A DNA stretch of 64,000 bases from Listeria grandensis FSL F6-0971 (lineage in GTDB: Bacteria; Bacillota; Bacilli; Lactobacillales; Listeriaceae): contig NZ_AODD01000005.1 of NCBI RefSeq assembly GCF_000525835.1, forward strand, positions 1 to 64,000, in the 5' to 3' direction. Shown one piece after another: positions 55,941 through 64,000 of the stretch. The first letter of the stretch is position 1. Each line of letters begins with the position of its first letter. The notes below the pieces were generated by a model. That model was not told where the DNA came from. It saw only the letters and a list, made by a program, of their open reading frames with translations, and did not search any database. A program made the position numbers and the translations under genes.

Positions 55941-57488
55941 TTAGGAACGTTTTCTCAAATACAATAAAGCTGTTGCAGAAAGCAGTAGACCGAAGACAAC
56001 AAACCCGTTTGTGCTTGAATCTCCTGTTTTTGGCAATTCTTCTACTCTTGCAGGTACGATTTCATTCCCAGCTGCTTGTGCTTGTCCTGTTTCTGAATTC
56101 GCTGGGGCTTTAGAAATAGTAGATGATTTCACTTCTTGAATTTGTTTCGTGCCGTACGTATAATGTGTGACATCACTGACACCACCGTTATCATCGACAG
56201 CAATTAGATAAGCTGTTTCGCCTGGTTGTAGCGGGCGATCAAGAACGGCATGGTAGTTACCAGAGTAGTCCACGCGTGTTTCAGCTAGAACTTCTTCAGT
56301 GTCTTCTGTAATAACGAACAGTGTTGTATCAGGCTCTGTACCACCATAAATGTCTGTATCTGTACTCATATCGAAGTTAACAGATGGGGCAGAATAAAGC
56401 ATGATGCCCATAACAGAGATAACTTGATACTGGAAATTAAGTGTAGAAATGTTACCACTAGCGTCTTCAGCTACGATAACGGTACTTCCCGCACCAATAT
56501 TTGCAGTGTCTAAATATTTATCACCATTTTGGAAATAGACTTTAACGTAGCCAGAGTTATCTGTTGCATTCACTAGCTCTTCAGCTGTCCATTCTTCACC
56601 GGGCCATACGTAGAAAACATCGTCATCTTGACTGATGAATGGCTTCGTTGTGTCTACCACTTTGTAATTAACTGTGATAGTGCTTGTAGTGGAACCATTT
56701 GATGCTGAAATTTCTACGGATTGTGCGCCAAGTTTGTTTGTTACTGGCTGTGTTTTGAAGGAAAGTGTCACATTCGCGGCACCTTTAGTTACAAAAGTAC
56801 TTGGTGTAGCTGTCGCATCATTTAGTTCTAATGTGACGTTGTTTTTTGCTGTAGCAAGTACAGTTGTTTCTGGTTTTGGATCTGTCTTACCTGGATCTGG
56901 TTTCGTTGGTTGCTCAGGATCTGTTGTTTCAGGATCAGGTTTTACTGGTTTCACAGGATCCGGTTTCGTTGGTGTTTCAGGATCTGGTTTTACAGGTTCC
57001 ACTGGATCTGGATTCGGCGTTACCGGATTTTCTGTCTCAGGATCAGGAGTCACAGGTGTTTCAGGATCAGGAGTCACAGGTGTTTCAGGATCCGGTGTTA
57101 CAGGTTCAGGATCTGGCGTCGGTGTTACGTTCGGGTCTGCGTCAACTGTATAGCTGACCGTGATTTCTTCCGATGATCCGTCGTTGTAGGTAACTACAAT
57201 CGTTGTTTCAAAAGTACCTACTGTGTCGTTCTCAGCGGCTACATCATCCTTGTAAGTTAAGACTGGAGCGCGATCTTGGCTAAAAATTTGCACAAAATCA
57301 GCTGGAATAATGTGATAACCTTGTGTTACATGAACATTAGGTTTTGCTGCGACGTCAGTAGTTTCCCAACCAAGTTGTTGCTGTGCGTCCTGTTGGGATG
57401 TCATCTCCTCGGCGAATACAGGACTTACAGTTGAAAACGTTAGTCCAAATACTAGCGCGATGCTAATCGTTTTTTCTTTTAAGTACAT
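55941..57488 (-). CDS. LPXTG-anchored surface protein with Pro/Asp/Thr-rich repeat region
   Basis: 515 residues. Signal peptide (MYLKEKTISIALVFGLTFST...VFA), an N-terminal ~110-residue domain ending in an Ig-like EITVSYTVDADPN, and a spacer of about 100 residues built from PDPETPVT/PVKPDPE-type repeats. Then come two or three Ig/HYR-like domains (for example NNVTLELNDATATPSTFVTK and DNSGYVKVYFQN), and the sorting signal LPKTG followed by a hydrophobic helix and RKRS. Sortase A would link it to peptidoglycan. AGGGGAG before the ATG. Ligand unknown. The IS right end supplies its terminator-like hairpin. Confidence 0.88.
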   Translation of the reverse strand: MYLKEKTISIALVFGLTFSTVSPVFAEEMTSQQDAQQQLGWETTDVAAKPNVHVTQGYHIIPADFVQIFSQDRAPVLTYKDDVAAENDTVGTFETTIVVTYNDGSSEEITVSYTVDADPNVTPTPDPEPVTPDPETPVTPDPETPVTPDPETENPVTPNPDPVEPVKPDPETPTKPDPVKPVKPDPETTDPEQPTKPDPGKTDPKPETTVLATAKNNVTLELNDATATPSTFVTKGAANVTLSFKTQPVTNKLGAQSVEISASNGSTTSTITVNYKVVDTTKPFISQDDDVFYVWPGEEWTAEELVNATDNSGYVKVYFQNGDKYLDTANIGAGSTVIVAEDASGNISTLNFQYQVISVMGIMLYSAPSVNFDMSTDTDIYGGTEPDTTLFVITEDTEEVLAETRVDYSGNYHAVLDRPLQPGETAYLIAVDDNGGVSDVTHYTYGTKQIQEVKSSTISKAPANSETGQAQAAGNEIVPARVEELPKTGDSSTNGFVVFGLLLSATALLYLRKRS

Positions 57489-58048
57489 GAATGTCTCCCC
57501 TTTTTAATATGCTTATTTTCTATTGTACAAGGTATCAATTTCTTTGGCTAGCAAAAAAATGTACATTTTAAGGTGAAATTTATTGAGTTCACATTTTGTC
57601 CACATTTTCTTTTAATGTAGGAATTGGATTTGAAACTAGAGTTTTGCTATGTTTTGGAGTTTATTATTTGAGATATGCCAACAGTTTTGAGGTTTTTTGC
57701 CTGTAATTGAAGTTAGAATATATGCTTATTTACTTTGGAATAGTTGATACAATTGGGAAATATATCAGGATTTTTTGTCGTATATATTATATGTGAAAAT
57801 TGATTTTGCAGCTTTTTTTGCTATGTATTTTGTAACGTGAAAAGATGAGTGGGGAACAAGGAGATTACATGAGAGACTTGGATGTGGAATACGTTTCTGG
57901 TATGGGATATAGAAGAATAATAGATGAAGTATAGCTTTCATAAAATCATCGCAAGCGTGACAACTCACCAAAACTCATTTATAATTCGAGTAGTAATGGC
58001 GTCCGCCGATGAGGCGCTTTTAGATAAGTGTGGAAGGGTGATTTTGTA
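57489..58048. other. AT-rich intergenic stretch with one possible short ORF
   Basis: 560 bases, mostly very AT-rich, upstream of the surface protein gene on one side and the HAD gene on the other. One 21-codon frame at 57869-57934 (MRDLDVEYVSGMGYRRIIDE...) has AAGGAGA four bases before its ATG. The site is good but coding evidence is minimal. No RNA gene or repeat is evident. Confidence 0.3.
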
Positions 58049-58864
58049 ATGGAGACAGTTGTAACGGATATGGACGGAACGCTACTGGCTAAGGGCGGTG
58101 CGGTGATTCAGCCGCTTAATAAAGAGGTGTTGCTGGATTGGCAAAAGCGTGGGAAAAAATTGGTGTTGGCGACTGGACGCTTGGATTTGGCGATTATGCC
58201 ATTTATTCATGAGCTGGGGATCACGATGCCGGTTATTTCTTGTAACGGTGCGCTTGTTCGCGATTTTGGAAAGAACGAAATTTTGATGAAAAGCGATATT
58301 TCGTATGATTTGCTGGGTCAGGTGATTGAGTTGGTGCGCGGATTTGGCGTGGATTATCACGTGTACACCACGGAGCGGATTGTTGGGCCGACGGTGACGG
58401 GGAAAATTGCTGGGTTTGTCGAGGCGAATAAGACGCTTCCTGAAAATGAGCAGGTGCCGCTTACTGTGACGGCGGATGTTGTCGGGGAAATCGAGCGTTC
58501 TGGTGAGTTTGCGCTGAAGGTTCTGGTGCTCTCGGATGAGGCGGATAAGCGTGTGGCAGTGCGCGAAGCTTTGGCGAAATTACCGCTTTCTGTGATGGCT
58601 TCTGGCACGACGCTGATTGACATCATGAACGTTGGCATCGATAAATCGCATGGCCTCGCGTATTTGGATGAAGCTGGCTGGCTTGATTTGGAGACGACGA
58701 TTGCGTTTGGTGATAACGAGAATGATATCGGCATGATCGAACTTGCAAAAATGGGCGTGGCGATGGAGAACAGCATTCCAGAGACGTTGGCGATTGCGGA
58801 TTACGTCGCGGGTCATCATGATACGGGTGGACTCGGCCAGTTTTTGCTTGATTTTGAGAAGTAA
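58049..58864 (+). CDS. HAD-superfamily IIB hydrolase (Cof-like phosphatase)
   Basis: 271 residues. Motif I DMDGTLLAKG (nucleophile Asp near residue 7), motif II-like LATGRLD, C2B cap domain and motif IV GDNENDIGMIELAKMGVAME. Cof-type enzymes dephosphorylate sugar phosphates, pyridoxal phosphate or FMN precursors; the substrate cannot be fixed. ATG 58049 after GGAAGGGTG. Confidence 0.88.
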   Translation: METVVTDMDGTLLAKGGAVIQPLNKEVLLDWQKRGKKLVLATGRLDLAIMPFIHELGITMPVISCNGALVRDFGKNEILMKSDISYDLLGQVIELVRGFGVDYHVYTTERIVGPTVTGKIAGFVEANKTLPENEQVPLTVTADVVGEIERSGEFALKVLVLSDEADKRVAVREALAKLPLSVMASGTTLIDIMNVGIDKSHGLAYLDEAGWLDLETTIAFGDNENDIGMIELAKMGVAMENSIPETLAIADYVAGHHDTGGLGQFLLDFEK

Positions 58865-58913
58865 CGTGTTATGCTGAAATTGGAAGAAATTTTATCTAGG
58901 GAGCTGATTCAAC

Positions 58914-59171
58914 ATGGAAGAGGAAGAACGCTTTGATCTAGGACACACGGTGAAGAAAATTTTCGTGATCGGTATCGCGGCTGGGCTGATTTTCATCGGC
59001 TTTATCGCACTGATGACACTGATCGGAATCGTGATCGCGATTCCACTACTGAAAAAAGCTTATCGGATGATGACGTCAAACGGAGACGAATCATGTGCAC
59101 ATGAGAAACACAAGATAAAATGCCCAATTTGTAAGGCAAAAGCGAAATTTTACGGGGACAAAATCGAATAA
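58914..59171 (+). CDS. Small membrane protein with Cys/His cluster
   Basis: 85 residues: an acidic N-terminus (MEEEERFDLGHTVKK), one or two hydrophobic helices (about 16-47) and a cytoplasmic C-terminus with C-A-H-E-K-H-K-I-K-C-P-I-C, a zinc-ribbon-like pattern. AGGGAGCTGATTCAAC before ATG. Unknown family. It lies 49 bases after the HAD gene and probably shares its transcript; a strong terminator follows. Confidence 0.55.
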   Translation: MEEEERFDLGHTVKKIFVIGIAAGLIFIGFIALMTLIGIVIAIPLLKKAYRMMTSNGDESCAHEKHKIKCPICKAKAKFYGDKIE

Positions 59172-59180
59172 CAACGAACG

Positions 59181-59232
59181 AAAATGTGATCAGCAATTCG
59201 CGCTAAATTCGGCGGAGACTGATCACATTTTT
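59181..59232. terminator. Bidirectional terminator
   Basis: AAAATGTGATCAG (59181-59193) pairs with CTGATCACATTTT (59219-59231) around a 25-base loop. It separates the convergent small membrane protein and phosphatase genes. Confidence 0.8.
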
Positions 59233-59236
59233 ATAT

Positions 59237-60130
59237 TTATTGAAGATAGGCTTTTCTGAGTGTTTTGATATCTTTATTCGTTAAGCCGAGTCCTTTTTTG
59301 AGGAACGCGTCGGTGCTACCGTATTTGGCTTTGATTTCATCGAACGCAGCGTTCAAATAAGATGGGCGAACGTCGAGAATAGCTTTCATGCCAGCCAGAA
59401 TTTTTGGATTATCGGTTTGTTTTGCAAGGGCATCAAGGGTTTTCTGATTTTCGGCCGCGCGATATTTATTGGAAAGCAGATAGTCGTTCATAATCGTTTT
59501 TTGATCGACACCGAGTGCTGCGAGAACGAGTGCTGTCCCAAAGCCGGTACGATCTTTACCCGCGGTGCAATGCCAAAGTACGGCGCCATCTTTATTGTCT
59601 AGCAACTCTTGGAAGAAAAGTTTGTAGCCATCGATCGATTGCTGGTCGGTGACGAAACTTTTATTGGCATCGATTAGAAATTGCTCGGGATTGTCCATTT
59701 TCGCGAGGCTGGTCATCATATCTTGTGCGCTTGTCGATGAACCGTTGTCTTTCATAATCGAGTCATGAATGTAATCGACGTTTTTGATGACTGGGTCGGG
59801 CTTCGCTTTTACCTCGGAATCGGTACGGAAGTCAATAATTTCAGCTAGACCATATGTAGAAGTCAGCTTTTTAATGTCGCTTTTGGAAAGATTGGCAAGT
59901 TCGGCGGCACGGATTAGTTTGTGGGACTTAATCGTTTTGCCATCGGTCGTTTTGTAGCCACCAAGATCACGAATATTTACGGCACCGTCCAGCTTAATTT
60001 GACCACCCGGCTTGACCTGTGTTTGGGTTTGTTTGGCGGCGAACGAGTTCACGTCACTAGGACCACACCCGGCGAGCAGTAAAGAGCTTCCAACAACGAC
60101 AACACCAGTAACAGTTACGAATTTATTCAA
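59237..60130 (-). CDS. Lipoprotein tyrosine/lipid phosphatase (LipA/DSP-like)
   Basis: 297 residues. Signal peptide with lipobox LLAGC; phosphatase signature HC188TAGKDRTG (C-x5-R) preceded by NIRDLGGYKTTDGKTI and DFRTDSEV, as in Listeria secreted tyrosine/phosphoinositide phosphatases (LipA type). Start TTG at 60130 is taken because GAGGAGGGG is six bases before it and the signal peptide begins there; longer frames lack a site. It would act outside the cell on phosphoproteins, phosphoinositides or wall-linked phosphates. Confidence 0.85.
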   Translation of the reverse strand: MNKFVTVTGVVVVGSSLLLAGCGPSDVNSFAAKQTQTQVKPGGQIKLDGAVNIRDLGGYKTTDGKTIKSHKLIRAAELANLSKSDIKKLTSTYGLAEIIDFRTDSEVKAKPDPVIKNVDYIHDSIMKDNGSSTSAQDMMTSLAKMDNPEQFLIDANKSFVTDQQSIDGYKLFFQELLDNKDGAVLWHCTAGKDRTGFGTALVLAALGVDQKTIMNDYLLSNKYRAAENQKTLDALAKQTDNPKILAGMKAILDVRPSYLNAAFDEIKAKYGSTDAFLKKGLGLTNKDIKTLRKAYLQ

Positions 60131-60248
60131 ATTTTTCCCCTCCTCATACGCCTTATTATAGCGAGTGAAATGCCGATTTGTTTTGAGGTTCTGTAAAGAG
60201 GGCGTAAAGAATCGCGCGAAAAATGTAAAGTTGGAAAGGATGTTACAT

Positions 60249-61082
60249 ATGAAGGCAAAAACGGAAAAAATTGTGGCGTGCATGCTTCGGGATGCGGCGT
60301 CGGACGAGGTTCAAACAGTACAAACAGGACATCGCATCAAGCTTGCGGAATTCTGGGGAATAAAAGAGGGCGACAAGGTGCTTGAGGTCGGCTGTGGGCA
60401 AGGCGACACGACGGCAGTATTAGCCTATCATGTTGGCAAAACTGGCTCTGTGTATGCGGTCGACATCGCTTCACCAGATTACGGCGCGCCATTCACACTC
60501 GCTCAATCGACGTATTATTTGTTGCAGTCGGAGCTCGGATCGCGTATTGAATTTAAGCTGGAAACGGATATTTTGCGTGGTGATCTGGCGTTTGAAGACC
60601 AAGCGTTTGACGTCGCAGTTATCTCGCATGCCTCTTGGTACTTCAGCTCTAGAGCCGAACTTCTTGAAATGCTCCAAGTTGTGAAAAAATGGGCGAAACG
60701 GATTTGTTTTGCGGAGTGGAACCCGCAGATTACGGATCCGCGACAGGAATCGCATTTGTTGGCGGTGTTGGTGCAGGCGCAATATGAGGCGTTTAAGTCA
60801 GAAACCGAATCGAATGTGCGGACGTTTATCACGCCGGATGATGTCGTGAAAATGGCGCAAAGTCAAGGCTGGCAGGTAACAAGGGAAGCTGATATTTGGA
60901 CGCCGGAAATGCAAGATGCGGGTTGGGAGGCGTCGTTTGTCGTCAACCATATCGCGGAGGAAATCGCGAAACAAGAGGCGCTACCGGCGAAATTTAAAGA
61001 GTTGCTGTTGACGCAGACGAATCTGATTCAGGTGGACACGGTGCTGCCAATGAGTTCGTATTGTTGTGTGATAGAGGGGTAA
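60249..61082 (+). CDS. Class I SAM-dependent methyltransferase
   Basis: 277 residues with motif I VLEVGCGQGD (44-53), acidic motif II VYAVDIASPD and DVAVISHASWYF as motif IV region. Substrate unknown. GGAAAGGA before ATG 60249. Monocistronic, divergent from the phosphatase and nearly touching the convergent rpiR-like gene. Confidence 0.82.
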   Translation: MKAKTEKIVACMLRDAASDEVQTVQTGHRIKLAEFWGIKEGDKVLEVGCGQGDTTAVLAYHVGKTGSVYAVDIASPDYGAPFTLAQSTYYLLQSELGSRIEFKLETDILRGDLAFEDQAFDVAVISHASWYFSSRAELLEMLQVVKKWAKRICFAEWNPQITDPRQESHLLAVLVQAQYEAFKSETESNVRTFITPDDVVKMAQSQGWQVTREADIWTPEMQDAGWEASFVVNHIAEEIAKQEALPAKFKELLLTQTNLIQVDTVLPMSSYCCVIEG

Positions 61083-61087
61083 AAACA

Positions 61088-61846
61088 TCATTTATCGCGC
61101 TCTAACATCTTTTTCAAGTATACTTCTAATAAAATATCCGCTTGAATCATCAGTCCAGAACGCGATGTAATATCATATCCAGCGTAAGAAACGGTTGGGA
61201 TATCGCTGCTCAGATTCATATCCATGAGCTGTGAGAGGGCGCTATCCCCATGATTCGTAATGGCAAACATAAAACAACCGCTATACTCCAGTTTCTGCGC
61301 GGCCTGAACCAGCGTTTTCGTGTCGCCACTCATCGATACGAATAAAATCACATCGTTCGGCTTAATAAAACTTGGCAAAAGGTCAATAATATGCGATTCA
61401 TAGGCGTACATCGTCGGCTTCTGCACTTGAATCAGTCGCTTCCCAATATATTCACCGATCATTTTAGTCAAACCCACAGAAACCACGATAACGGTGCTCG
61501 CGTTTAGAATTTTCGTGGCGATATAATCCATTTTGGGTAGGTCAATGGCGTGAATGGTCTGGGTCAGCTGGGCCAAATAATCTTCTTTGAGACTCCCGTT
61601 TTCGCGAGTCTTTTTTTGATTGCTGAAGCTGGCTAGAATAAATTTAAATTCTGAAAAGCCTTGCAAACCAAGCTTGTGGCACATCCGGATAATCGTGGTG
61701 TTGGAAGTATTTAGTATCTCGGCCAGGTTGGTTAGCGTGATATTTTTCACCTGTTCGATATGATTATCCGCGTAATAAAAAATATATTTCTCCGAGTCGC
61801 TCAAATTCGTAATATCTTCGACAAAACGTTCTGCTACTTTTCCCAC
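61088..61846 (-). CDS. RpiR/MurR-family transcriptional regulator
   Basis: 252 residues. N-terminal HTH_6 domain (LAEILNTSNTTIIRMCHKLG) and C-terminal SIS sugar-phosphate-binding domain (STVIVVSVGLTKMIGEYIGK, VILFVSMSGDTKTLVQAA). Such regulators respond to sugar phosphates. It is divergent from the PTS gene and most likely controls it. GGAGGTTTTTTG precedes the ATG at 61846. Confidence 0.88.
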   Translation of the reverse strand: MGKVAERFVEDITNLSDSEKYIFYYADNHIEQVKNITLTNLAEILNTSNTTIIRMCHKLGLQGFSEFKFILASFSNQKKTRENGSLKEDYLAQLTQTIHAIDLPKMDYIATKILNASTVIVVSVGLTKMIGEYIGKRLIQVQKPTMYAYESHIIDLLPSFIKPNDVILFVSMSGDTKTLVQAAQKLEYSGCFMFAITNHGDSALSQLMDMNLSSDIPTVSYAGYDITSRSGLMIQADILLEVYLKKMLERDK

Positions 61847-62028
61847 TTCAAAAAACCTCCAATCGCTTCATTTCCTACTTTATCACGATTTGAAAGAGAA
61901 TAATAGGGTGCGTCGTACAATTATACGGATTCTGTATGAAAAGGCTTTCGGCTTTATGCTATACTTCGATTATACTTTCGAAAGGTATTCTGTAAGCGAA
62001 TTCATGAACTTAGAAAAGAGGATTGACG

Positions 62029-64000
62029 ATGAATTTAAAAGAGATGACGACGCAAAATTTAGTTTTCTATGACATCGAAGCTACGTCAAAGGAAGAAGTA
62101 ATCTCATTTTTAGTGGATCATTTAGACAAGGAAGGCTATATATCTGATAAAGCGGCGTTTCAACAGGCGGTTTTAGAGCGTGAGGCGCATTCGGCAACTG
62201 GAATGGAGCGCGGTTTAGCAATTCCACACGGCAAATCGAGTGTCGTGAATAAAGCTGTTTTCACTGTGGCAAAATTGAAAACACCGTTAGCGGCGAACGC
62301 TTGGGAGTCTGTTGACCCGACGAATCAGGTGTCGTTAGTGTTTTTGTTAGCGATTCCAGACGAGGAAGCAGGCACGACGCATTTGAAACTGTTGGCGGAA
62401 CTTAGTGGCCGATTGATGAACGCATCGTATTTGGATGGACTGCTTGCGGCGCCTAGTAAAGAGGCACTTTTTGCAGCGCTTGGTGATGAAGTGGTGACAG
62501 AAATCGTGGCTGGCGATTCAGCCTATGCTGGGAAATCGGTGTTGGCAATCACGGCTTGCGCGACGGGTATTGCCCACACGTACATGGCCGCAGAAGCGTT
62601 GGAACAGGCCGGGAAAGAGTTAGGAATCGATGTTCGTGTCGAAAAGCAGGGCGCGAACGGGATGGAAGACACGCACGACGCAGCAGCGATTGCAAAAGCA
62701 GACGCGATTTTGTTCGCCGTGGATACGAAAGTGAAGGATAAAGAGCGCTTTGTTGGCAAAAATTACGTCGAAGTCAAAGTCGCTGATCCGTTGCGTCACG
62801 CGAAGGAAATCCTGATTCGGACGCTATCAGACCCAGATGGTACAGTGGAGGCGAGCGCGGAATCAGAAGGCGTTGTTGCAAGCAAAAATCAAAAAACGGG
62901 CTGGAAAAAAGTTGGCGCAGATGTAACGGCAGCTATCATGACTGGGATTTCTTACATGATTCCACTCATCGTTGCAGCAGGCTTGATGCTTGGTATCGCG
63001 AAGCTGACATGGGTTTATGCGCTTGGTCTTGATATCGGCATGATTGGCGATCCGACGTACAATAATGTTGGCGGGTTGCAAGAGTTTTTACATTACCTTG
63101 ATGGTTTTGGCAATATGCTCTTCAAGTTCATTTATCCGGTATTTGGGATGTTCGTTGCGTATGCGATTGCTGACCGCGTTGGCTTGATTGCTGGTTTTGC
63201 GGGTGGTTTGTTCGCAGGCGGCTTGCACTATACGTTCTGGGGAATTGAAGGCGGGATTCCGAGTGGTTTCCTAGGCGCGCTTATCCTAGGTCTAACAGCA
63301 GGTTACGTTGCAAAATTCTTGAATCAACGCGTCAAATTATCGAAAAATCTGGTGGCGATGAAGCCAATGCTAATCGTGCCGGGAATCAGTGTTTTGGTTA
63401 TTTTTATCTTGAATTTATACGTTATTGATCCGGTATTCGGACATCTTAATAAATGGATTGCGGACACGATTGCGAGTATGAGTACGTCTGGAACGCTTAG
63501 TCTTTCGGCGATGATTGCTGCTGCAACTGCATTTGATCTTGGTGGTCCGGTGAATAAAGCGGCGGGCGCGATTGCGATTGGCTTGTCAGCAGATGGTATT
63601 TTCCCGTTGACACCGCGTGTGTTGGCAATCGTTATTCCACCGCTAGGCATCGGTTTGGCGACGATTATTGACCGTTTCGTTGTTGGCCGCCGCGTCTTTT
63701 CACAAGATTTGCGTTTGCTCGGAAATACGTCATTCCTGCTCGGTTTTCTAGCGATTTCAGAAGGTGCGATTCCGTTCATGCTTCGCAACCCGCTGATCAC
63801 GATTCCGTTAAATATTATCGGTGCAATCGCTGGCGCATGTACAGGTGTGGCACTCGGCGCGGTACAATGGCTACCACTTCCAGCAATCTGGGGTTGGCCG
63901 CTTGTTGAGAATTTGCCAGCCTATCTCGTTGGCATGCTAGTCGGTGTCGCAATTATCGCGTTTGGTAATATTTTCATTCGATACGCGATTATTAAACGTA
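62029..64000 (+). CDS. PTS fructose-family EIIABC permease (3' end outside window)
   Basis: 657 codons seen, open to the window edge. EIIA domain with H67 in GLAIPHGKS, EIIB domain with C177 in TACATGIAHTYMAAEAL, and a fructose-type EIIC starting near residue 305 (GWKKVGADVTAAIMTGISYM) with helices through LPLPAIWGWPLVENLP. It imports and phosphorylates a hexose or hexose derivative of the fructose/mannosylglycerate group. AAAGAGGA before ATG 62029. The RpiR regulator divergent to it is the probable controller. Confidence 0.92.
   Translation, partial: MNLKEMTTQNLVFYDIEATSKEEVISFLVDHLDKEGYISDKAAFQQAVLEREAHSATGMERGLAIPHGKSSVVNKAVFTVAKLKTPLAANAWESVDPTNQVSLVFLLAIPDEEAGTTHLKLLAELSGRLMNASYLDGLLAAPSKEALFAALGDEVVTEIVAGDSAYAGKSVLAITACATGIAHTYMAAEALEQAGKELGIDVRVEKQGANGMEDTHDAAAIAKADAILFAVDTKVKDKERFVGKNYVEVKVADPLRHAKEILIRTLSDPDGTVEASAESEGVVASKNQKTGWKKVGADVTAAIMTGISYMIPLIVAAGLMLGIAKLTWVYALGLDIGMIGDPTYNNVGGLQEFLHYLDGFGNMLFKFIYPVFGMFVAYAIADRVGLIAGFAGGLFAGGLHYTFWGIEGGIPSGFLGALILGLTAGYVAKFLNQRVKLSKNLVAMKPMLIVPGISVLVIFILNLYVIDPVFGHLNKWIADTIASMSTSGTLSLSAMIAAATAFDLGGPVNKAAGAIAIGLSADGIFPLTPRVLAIVIPPLGIGLATIIDRFVVGRRVFSQDLRLLGNTSFLLGFLAISEGAIPFMLRNPLITIPLNIIGAIAGACTGVALGAVQWLPLPAIWGWPLVENLPAYLVGMLVGVAIIAFGNIFIRYAIIKR

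Noticed and set aside
56674-57176. Plus-strand frames rich in Ser/Gly/Val opposite the LPXTG gene
   Set aside because: They mirror the Pro/Asp/Thr repeat codons of the surface protein; three overlapping frames are open at once, which is typical of repeats.

Overview
The window is low-GC Firmicute DNA. It is very probably from a member of the genus Listeria, most likely a species outside the L. monocytogenes group. The evidence is the Listeria-type flavin-based extracellular electron transfer (EET) cluster beside the ribosomal operons, the mgtA/FtsW/RodA neighbourhood, a yrhE-type formate dehydrogenase set, and the strong AGGAGG ribosome binding sites. I cannot name the species.

Layout. 1-10.6 kb: the 3' end of rpoC, a tandem 124-bp repeat, an aromatic-acid-exporter-like membrane protein, a MecA-type class B penicillin-binding protein, a class I amidotransferase, a small secreted-peptide gene, and then the str operon rpsL-rpsG-fusA-tuf. 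10.6-19.1 kb: the EET cluster, with dmkB-eetB-eetA and ndh2 leftward and pplA-fmnB-dmkA-fmnA rightward, lying between tuf and the S10 operon. 19.1-33.8 kb: S10-spc-alpha ribosomal operons from rpsJ to rplQ with secY, adk, infA and rpoA. 34-37.3 kb: aroE-aroD-MFS, a possible quinate/shikimate-use cassette. 37.3-42.6 kb (leftward): M-box riboswitch, a short leader peptide, an MgtA-type Mg2+ P-type ATPase, then FtsW-like and RodA-like glycosyltransferases. 42.6-47.6 kb: accessory genes, including two exported proteins, a BlaI/BlaR1-like pair and a flavodoxin-fold oxidoreductase. 47.8-52.2 kb: fdhA, a DUF1641 gene and fdhD. 52.2-57.5 kb: an NmrA/MarR pair with a 46-bp perfect palindrome, an unknown gene, an IS1182-family element and an LPXTG surface protein. 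58-64 kb: HAD hydrolase, small membrane protein, tyrosine-phosphatase lipoprotein, SAM methyltransferase, RpiR regulator and the start of a fructose-family PTS EIIABC.

How the genes work together. Ndh2 passes electrons from NADH to demethylmenaquinone, whose synthesis needs DmkA and DmkB. EetA and EetB are thought to carry electrons across the membrane. FmnA exports flavin and FmnB attaches FMN covalently to the surface lipoprotein PplA. A near-consensus Rex site in front of ndh2 would tie this branch to NADH/NAD+ balance.

The strongest candidate for something new is the mgtA leader. An M-box and its intrinsic terminator are followed by a 36-codon ORF whose N-terminus is rich in Asp, Glu and Pro, as in enterobacterial MgtL. 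A MITE-like repeat sits immediately upstream, and a second copy lies between rpsL and rpsG.

Sequence quality. At least eleven genes-worth of single-base frameshifts, all at or next to short homopolymer runs, break genes that cannot be lost (tuf, rpsC, secY). I treat them mainly as sequencing or assembly indels, so other frameshifts here should be read with the same caution.
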